Below are positions 59,110-64,000 of a stretch of 64,000 nucleotides of DNA, piece by piece. Below the pieces are notes generated by a model. That model saw only the letters and a program-made list of their open reading frames with translations. It searched no databases and was not told where the DNA came from. A program made the translations under genes and the position numbers. The stretch lies in the NCBI RefSeq assembly GCF_030272615.1, contig NC_081406.1, positions 166,641,521-166,705,520 on the forward strand, written 5' to 3'. Source of the stretch: Cryptomeria japonica. Its lineage: Eukaryota > Streptophyta > Pinopsida > Cupressales > Cupressaceae. Every line of letters begins with the position of its first letter. Position 1 is the first letter of the stretch.

Positions 59110-60696
59110 TGTAGGCATTGACAAAACCAGTTAATCCAGAGAACCGGTATATGTGCTAAGATTTGTCATTGATGTCTAACACTGACCGGTGGAGTGATGT
59201 ATCTCAGTAGTAAAGGTGATGACTTGTAATCACATGGAAACAACATAAGACACAGATGACCAAATTTCAATCAGCTCAAGGGAAGACAGACTAAGCTAAC
59301 TAGTCTGTCACTCAAGAAGATCGGTGTTGAGGGCAGATCTTCAGGTTGGTCATTCTGATGATGATAAAGTCACAAAAGGTGACTTAGAAAAGAAGGATTG
59401 AGGTTGTATGCAAACCGGAATCTCATTGCCAAATAGGGAAAGAGACTTGATGTTAGCACCGCAAACTGGCAATCAAAGGATGAATCGGTAATATAGAGCG
59501 CAGCAGTATACTGGTACACCGGTGAGGCAAAAGGAAGATAGGTGATCACCATAAATATTAGAGCAGTGATCGGTTATTTAGTTGCGGTGGAAAAAGGTGA
59601 GTTGGTGAGCTTGTGTCTATGCCAAACTAAAAGTTGGTGAAGTCAACTTCCGTCATCATGCAATTAAGCCATGATTACTTGCGAATTTTCTGGTTCGCAT
59701 TTATATGCCTGAACCCGACCCAAAAGTCAATATTTTTGGGAGATGCGGTGGCAGAATTGGTTGAGTAGTTGGCGGAGTTGTTGCAGGGCGTGCAGAGAAA
59801 GAGTGGGAGAATTTTGAATTTGAAATCCTCTTAAATCTGTGATTGCATTGATTAAGGAAACAGTTGAAGGTGAGGGCAAAGAATGTATAAAGTATTTTGA
59901 GTTTATTCAAAATATTCTTGATCGTAAAATTTGCAAAGTACAGATCCTGTAGAAGGCGATCCAAGGTGCATAACAGAGTGAGAGGTAGTGCTAAAATATT
60001 TAGCAAAGCAGAGAATGTGTGAGGTAGAGCGGCAGAGTGCAGAGTCGAGGGTCAAAGGACTGGCAGAATGCAGAGTCGGGGATCAGAGAACCGGCAGAGT
60101 GCAGAGCTGAAGTTTTAAGCAAAAAACCGGTGTTGTGCAGAGAAGACACAACCGGTGCAGATGGTGCATGATTTTCATTGTGATCTGATCAAGCTATCAG
60201 TAGCTACTCCAACAGATCATTCTTTAGCTTTTTTTTAACCATTGCAACTTAGATCCCTTAACCGGGTGGACTTTAATAGGGCCCTTTGTAAAATCCCTTA
60301 ACCGGATGACATCTTAATTGATGTTCTTAAGTCCTTTAACCAGGCTACCTTTAACAGGGTAAAGGCACTAACAGACCTTAAACAAAATCCCTTAACCAAG
60401 TGGCACCTAACAGTGTCTTTGTAATCACCTAACAGGGTTGGCTCTTCACCTGGGATACTCCAGAAGAGTACAAATTTGTGAGTTCCTACTCACACCGTGG
60501 TTTTCTCCCATTTTAGTTTCCACGAGATAAATCTTGGTGTTACTGTATATCTTTTCATGCATGCATATTCTTCTAGAGTAATTATGTGTATTGATGATTA
60601 TTAAGATAGTGCATATTTGAGTTAAAAGTTTTAATTGTGTAAAACTGGTAAAGTGTTGATTCACCCCTCCCCTCTCAACACCGGTTGGGACTAACA
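59110..60696 (+). repeat. 3' LTR of copia-3
   Basis: Matches 53023-54602 with scattered transitions and small indels. Confidence 0.95.
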
Positions 60697-60779
60697 ACAA
60701 CCTCAAATGGTAATTAACTAGTTCTCCTATTGATAGAATTATTGTAAGAAAATTAAACCTATGGTAAAATCAAGTCCCA

Positions 60780-62436
60780 TCCCTCAAGCTTATATCGTAC
60801 TAAGAATGTTAACAAGTTACCCAAACTCCTATTCACCACTTTTGTCTACCTATTAGTCTATGGATGGTGCATTTAACTAAACTTCAAATCTATCAACTTA
60901 TTCCACAATATCGTCAAGAAATAGCTAAAAAACATGGTATCTCAATATGAAACTATGCTCTTAGGAAGACCATATAGTCTCACCACTCTTTCAAAAATAT
61001 CTACAACAAGAATAACATCATTAGTCTTATTACAAGGAATAACAAGTGCCATCATTGAGAATTTTTTCGTCTTTAGTAAACAAAAAACAAAATCCATACT
61101 AATATCCTCTTATGGCCACTCTAGTATAGGTAATGGTTGATATAGCCTTATATTTTCTCTTGTTCCTTTAGTCATCTGACAGACTCTACAAATTTGCACA
61201 AGCTTCTTCACATTCTTTTTTTATTATGGCCAATAATAATTCTCACTAACAAGAGTAATGTTCTTATCTCAACCAAAGTGTCCAACCAATCGTCCACAAT
61301 ATGTCTGCTTAATTATGTTCTCCCTCATGAAACTATTTGGAATGCACAACTAGCTTCCTTTGAATAACATGCCATCTTGGATTATAAAATTCATACCCTC
61401 TTCAGTAACATGCTCCATGCAAGCTCTCCAATGCTCTACAAAATTGGGATCCTTGAGATACAAAATCTTGAGTTCATTGAACCCAATGAATTCAATCTAC
61501 ATCTTTGTCAACAAATTTAGCCTTCTAGCCAAGGCATCTACAATAGTGTTAGACCTTCCACTCGTATACTTCAAAATACAAGTGTAACTTTGAAAAAAAT
61601 CAAACCATTTTAAATTCCTTTGATTCAACTTTATTTGACTATTCAGATATTGTAAAGCTTCTTGATTAGTAAACATATAAAACACTTTTGGTAAAAGATA
61701 ATGTCTCCATTTCTTCAATGCCTAAATGACAACATAAAACTCTTGACCATAAATACAATATTTTCTCTTGAAATCATTCAAATTTTCACTAAAATAAGTA
61801 ATGGGTTTACATTTTTATCATTACTACTCTTATGACATTGCCACTAGAATCACAATATACATGAAATACCTTATTAAAATTTGGAAGTGTCGAAATAGGT
61901 TCCTCTTTGACTTTCTTCTTCAATATGCCAAAACTTTTTGCTTCTCTTGTAGTACACTTAAACTCCTTTCTATCTCCTCTCATTGTTTCTATTAGGGGTG
62001 CACAAATACTACTGAAATTCCTAATACTCTTTCTATAAAAGCTAGTCAAACCAAAATAAGATGTCACGTCAATAGCACTCCTTGGGTTAGGCCATTCAAT
62101 GGTAGCCCTCACCTTCTTTGGGTCCATTCAAAGACCATCTGCTATAACAATAAATCCCAAGTATATTAACTCCACAAAACTAAACTTCTTCAAGTTAATC
62201 AACAACTACTCTTAACTTCTCAAAGACTCTACAAATGTGAATTAAATGATCCTCTAATTACTTATTCAAAATTAAAGTATCCTCCAAGTAAATAATAACA
62301 AAAACCCAAAAACTCTTTTAATACCTTGTTCATGAGCTACATCAATGAGCTTAGTGCATTGGTTAGCCCAAAAGGCGCGACTTACCCCTTGTACAATCCC
62401 TCCTTGGGCTTGAAGGTTTTCTTCCATTCATCTCAT
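60780..62436 (-). pseudogene. pol: Decayed Ty3/gypsy pol remnant (gypsy-3)
   Basis: Minus-strand fragments in gypsy order. 62410-62280 is a piece of reverse transcriptase (a PFGLTNA-like motif). 62127-61807 holds MDPKKVRATIEWPNPRS, FYRKSIRNFS and the RNase H start with CDSSGNVI. 61718-61497 holds RNase H (FTNQEALQYLNSQIKLNQR and GRSNTIVDALARR). 61260-60880 is integrase (zinc-binding Cys pair, WP.EDISMDF-like start, [15 protein letters not shown]). Frames are broken at many places. No LTR can be tied to it. It is interrupted at 62437 by an LTR in the same orientation. Confidence 0.85.
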
Positions 62437-64000
62437 TGTTAAACACACCCCAAGACTGAAACAGGGAGTGGGGAGAGTGAATCAGCCTTGATTAAACACT
62501 TAATTCTACAAATCAATACCAACTTAACCTTAATCTTATCAACAACAAAGAAATATAAAATAACGAATAAGTTAGATTTACGTGGAAAACCCAAATAGGG
62601 AAAAACCGGGGAGAGAGTCAACTCACAATATATGAATGAGATTACAATATTGTTTTAGACTCACTACCAAGGAACCTCATTGCTCATTGAAGGACTTGCA
62701 GGTAGAGGTGCATAACCCCAAGGAAAGATACGAAGGACATGCAGGTTGAGATGCATTACCTCGAGGAAATATACAAGACTTGCTAGGGAGACTCACTATT
62801 TTTTAGAATGGTACATAAATATATGAATTAAGATGAATAGGCCTCAACAACATTGCCTTCAACAATATCCAAGTATGAAGCTATCCTTGAAACTTTGTCT
62901 CAAGTGACTTATTTCAAAACAATCACCACACAATTCTACCTCAACTTAGCATCACTGGCTCTACAAATGATATGATCATGTAAGCACAACACACTAGTTG
63001 ATTCACACACTTATCTACACCATCAATGTCGATTAGATTTTCTATATATACCATCCTCTTCATTGCAAACATCAATTAGGTTAGCTGGAGAAAGGGACAA
63101 ACATGGTCCTATCAAGTCAGCCACCAAAATACAATTATGGTGAAGGTGTTCAAATCTAGGAGATAGAGAGGATGTAAAAGAATCATATAACATCTTTCAC
63201 ATGCTAGCACACATCCTCCAAAGTCGGCAACAAGGTAATGTTGTAGATAAGCCATGTAGCACATTACTATCTAGCCCTAAAACATCTTCTAGATGAATTA
63301 ACTCAATGTGGATCCCCACATGCCAAAGTAGGACCCAAATACAACATAACACAACCTTCAAAGAGAGCGAAGATTCACCGCAAGCAATAAAACAAGTTTG
63401 TCAGCCAAACCAAATTAGTTAACATGAAATACAAATACCAAACATGATGCAACAACAAAAAAATCTTCTAGAATCATTTGGATCATGAAAAGGCATTCCT
63501 TGAATATCCAACAACATTACCAAATACTTTTTTCCTATTGTAGCATCAAAAACATATTGGCACAGCACAACTTGATGCTAAACACTTCATTCTAGAAGGC
63601 TAGAAGACATAGTCATAACTAGAACACCATAATCATACCTTATAGACAACATCAACTCCTAAAAATTGAATTGAGACATAGTACAAACATTTTAAGCATG
63701 TCCTCTAAACTACAACACTTGAACAATCAATATAAACAAAAAGAGAGCATTTTCCAAACCAATTTTGAAAGACAGTCAGACTGTCAACAAACTATAATTA
63801 CCAACCACATCATTTGCAACATCAGAGACCCAAAGAGATAGGAGTGCAATGTCCACAGAGCATACACATTATGTTCAAATCTGCACGATGAAATCATCAA
63901 ATGAGAAGGAATGCAGAGCATTCTTCCAACCTATCTTCGGCATACATTCCTACAACATCATACTCCATCAAACTTGCAAGGATCAAAATGTCTCGAAAAC
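62437..64000 (-). repeat. Copia-type LTR, minus orientation, right end not found
   Basis: Starts TGTTAAACACACC at 62437, cutting the gypsy-3 reverse transcriptase. The reverse complement of its first 180 bp has the layout of the copia LTR ends in this window: GATTCAC before the end, and CCCTATTTGGG followed by CCACGTAAATC, as in the copia-1 LTR (34085-34110). The left flank CTCAT (62432-62436) is the candidate target copy; no partner was found. From about 62900 to the window end I see no coding frame. The LTR may continue beyond 64000. Confidence 0.6.

Larger units (their letters stand above)
53023..60696 (+). mobile_element. Ty1/copia retrotransposon, nearly full length (copia-3)
   Basis: 7674 bp with LTRs of 1580 and 1587 bp, primer site, gag-pol and polypurine tract. 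Target duplication ACAAC (53018-53022 and 60697-60701). The 3' LTR starts TGTAGGC where the 5' LTR starts TGTTGGC. Gag and pol carry more breaks than copia-1 or copia-2 (at least eight stops and several frameshifts), and the polymerase box and RNase H have lost catalytic residues. It sits outside the satellite. Confidence 0.96.

Overview
This is plant nuclear DNA made almost entirely of nested, decaying transposable elements, with no intact host gene. The evidence is: Ty1/copia and Ty3/gypsy elements with tRNA-iMet-type primer sites, a plant L1-type LINE, a chromodomain gypsy integrase, and a PLS-type pentatricopeptide (PPR) gene fragment. The huge LTRs, heavy nesting and PPR sequence style suggest a large-genome seed plant, possibly a gymnosperm. 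That last step is inference; the sequence does not fix a species.

Layout. 1-5931: minus-strand Ty3/gypsy chromovirus (gypsy-1), cut by the window edge, whose 5' LTR carries a 545-bp Mutator-like insertion with a 10-bp target duplication. 5932-8870: unassigned. 8873-11190: L1-type LINE with ORF1/ORF2 joined by an ATGA overlap, one stop codon and a truncated reverse transcriptase. 11191-14944 and 22088-23640: AT-rich and minisatellite-rich host sequence, split by gypsy-2 (14945-22087). Gypsy-2 has a 3.9-kb 5' LTR, but its 3' LTR is reduced to about 84 bp although the 5-bp target duplication (TAGAC) is intact. 23640-52110: a large composite locus with diverged inverted arms, polypyrimidine/polypurine blocks inside them, and about 7 kb of satellite written in 10-bp words used in both orientations.

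The satellite is split by three insertions with clean 5-bp target duplications. One is a 4.17-kb TG...CA element carrying a PPR gene fragment (28134-32306; GTCCT). The others are copia-1 (32784-40374; ATATG) and copia-2 (42495-49156; ATATG). The two copia elements, from different families, hit the same position of the satellite word in the same orientation. 53023-60696: copia-3 (target duplication ACAAC). 60780-62436: a badly decayed minus-strand gypsy pol, interrupted at 62437 by a minus-strand copia-type LTR that runs to or past the window end.

All gag-pol frames are broken. Most diagnosable stops are CAG/CAA/CGA to TAG/TAA/TGA or TGG to TGA/TAG, as expected for decay of methylated cytosines. 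Several catalytic residues are also lost. The best candidate for something undescribed is the inverted-arm, 10-bp-word satellite locus.
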